A stretch of DNA of 64,000 bases, taken from positions 558,001 to 622,000 of the forward strand of contig UVIF01000023.1 of the NCBI GenBank assembly GCA_900596015.1, given 5' to 3'. How positions within the stretch are numbered: the stretch's first letter is position 1; each line of letters starts with the position of its first letter. Positions 63,983-64,000 of the stretch are shown piece after piece. The position numbers and the translations under genes were made by a program. The notes below the pieces were generated by a model. The model saw nothing but the letters and a program-made list of their open reading frames with translations. It was not told the DNA's origin and did no database searches. The DNA comes from Pseudomonas viridiflava. GTDB lineage: Bacteria; Pseudomonadota; Gammaproteobacteria; Pseudomonadales; Pseudomonadaceae.

Positions 63983-64000
63983 GCTGTTCAGGCGGCGGGC

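Overview
This window is chromosomal DNA from a Pseudomonas of the putida/fluorescens type. The evidence is high GC content, Pseudomonas REP elements between genes, and two runs of genes in the order known from Pseudomonas genomes: dusA - tal - rssC/rssB - pilZ - mlaA - DUF4404 - queF, and lolE/D/C - pilZ - glycerophosphodiesterase - sthA. I found no rRNA or tRNA genes, CRISPR arrays or insertion sequences.

The left third (1-30 kb) is accessory and is built around sulfur scavenging. It starts with the 3' end of a sigma-54-dependent activator of SfnR type. Two minus-strand operons follow. Operon A (7292 to 800) encodes a family 5 substrate-binding lipoprotein, two permeases, a double-NBD ATPase and an SfnB-type flavin monooxygenase. 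Operon B (21481 to 10322) encodes a TonB-dependent receptor, a binding lipoprotein, a permease, a second SfnB/DszC-like oxygenase, an LLM (NtaA/DszA-type) monooxygenase, an aldo/keto reductase, a second permease and a double-NBD ATPase. Between the operons lie an ABC exporter and a ParD/ParE-like toxin-antitoxin pair. Two more receptors related to that of operon B follow at 21910 and 27900. The 27900 receptor heads a probable operon with a Nudix protein and an unusual Nudix-GNAT-GNAT-GNAT fusion. All three receptor genes have a near-consensus sigma-54 -24/-12 promoter, which I read directly, and a weaker one precedes operon A. I infer a sigma-54/SfnR-type regulon that links outer-membrane uptake, inner-membrane ABC import and oxidative C-S bond cleavage of organosulfur compounds. 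A C-S lyase-type aminotransferase (31512) lies nearby.

The middle (30-46 kb) holds mostly separate housekeeping or poorly known genes: a coiled-coil membrane protein, a DUF72 protein, a small HhH protein, rlhA coupled to an HPP-CBS membrane protein, a DJ-1/PfpI protein, a DUF1624 membrane protein, a GAF-PAS-GGDEF-EAL protein, a polar amino-acid ABC transporter, and a hydroxamate-type siderophore receptor with a possible Fur site.

The right part (48-64 kb) is conserved core: tRNA modification (dusA, queF), transaldolase, RpoS control (rssB/rssC), lipid and lipoprotein transport (mlaA, lolCDE), two PilZ proteins, sthA, and a LysR regulator divergent from a succinate-semialdehyde-type dehydrogenase (ptrR/sad arrangement).
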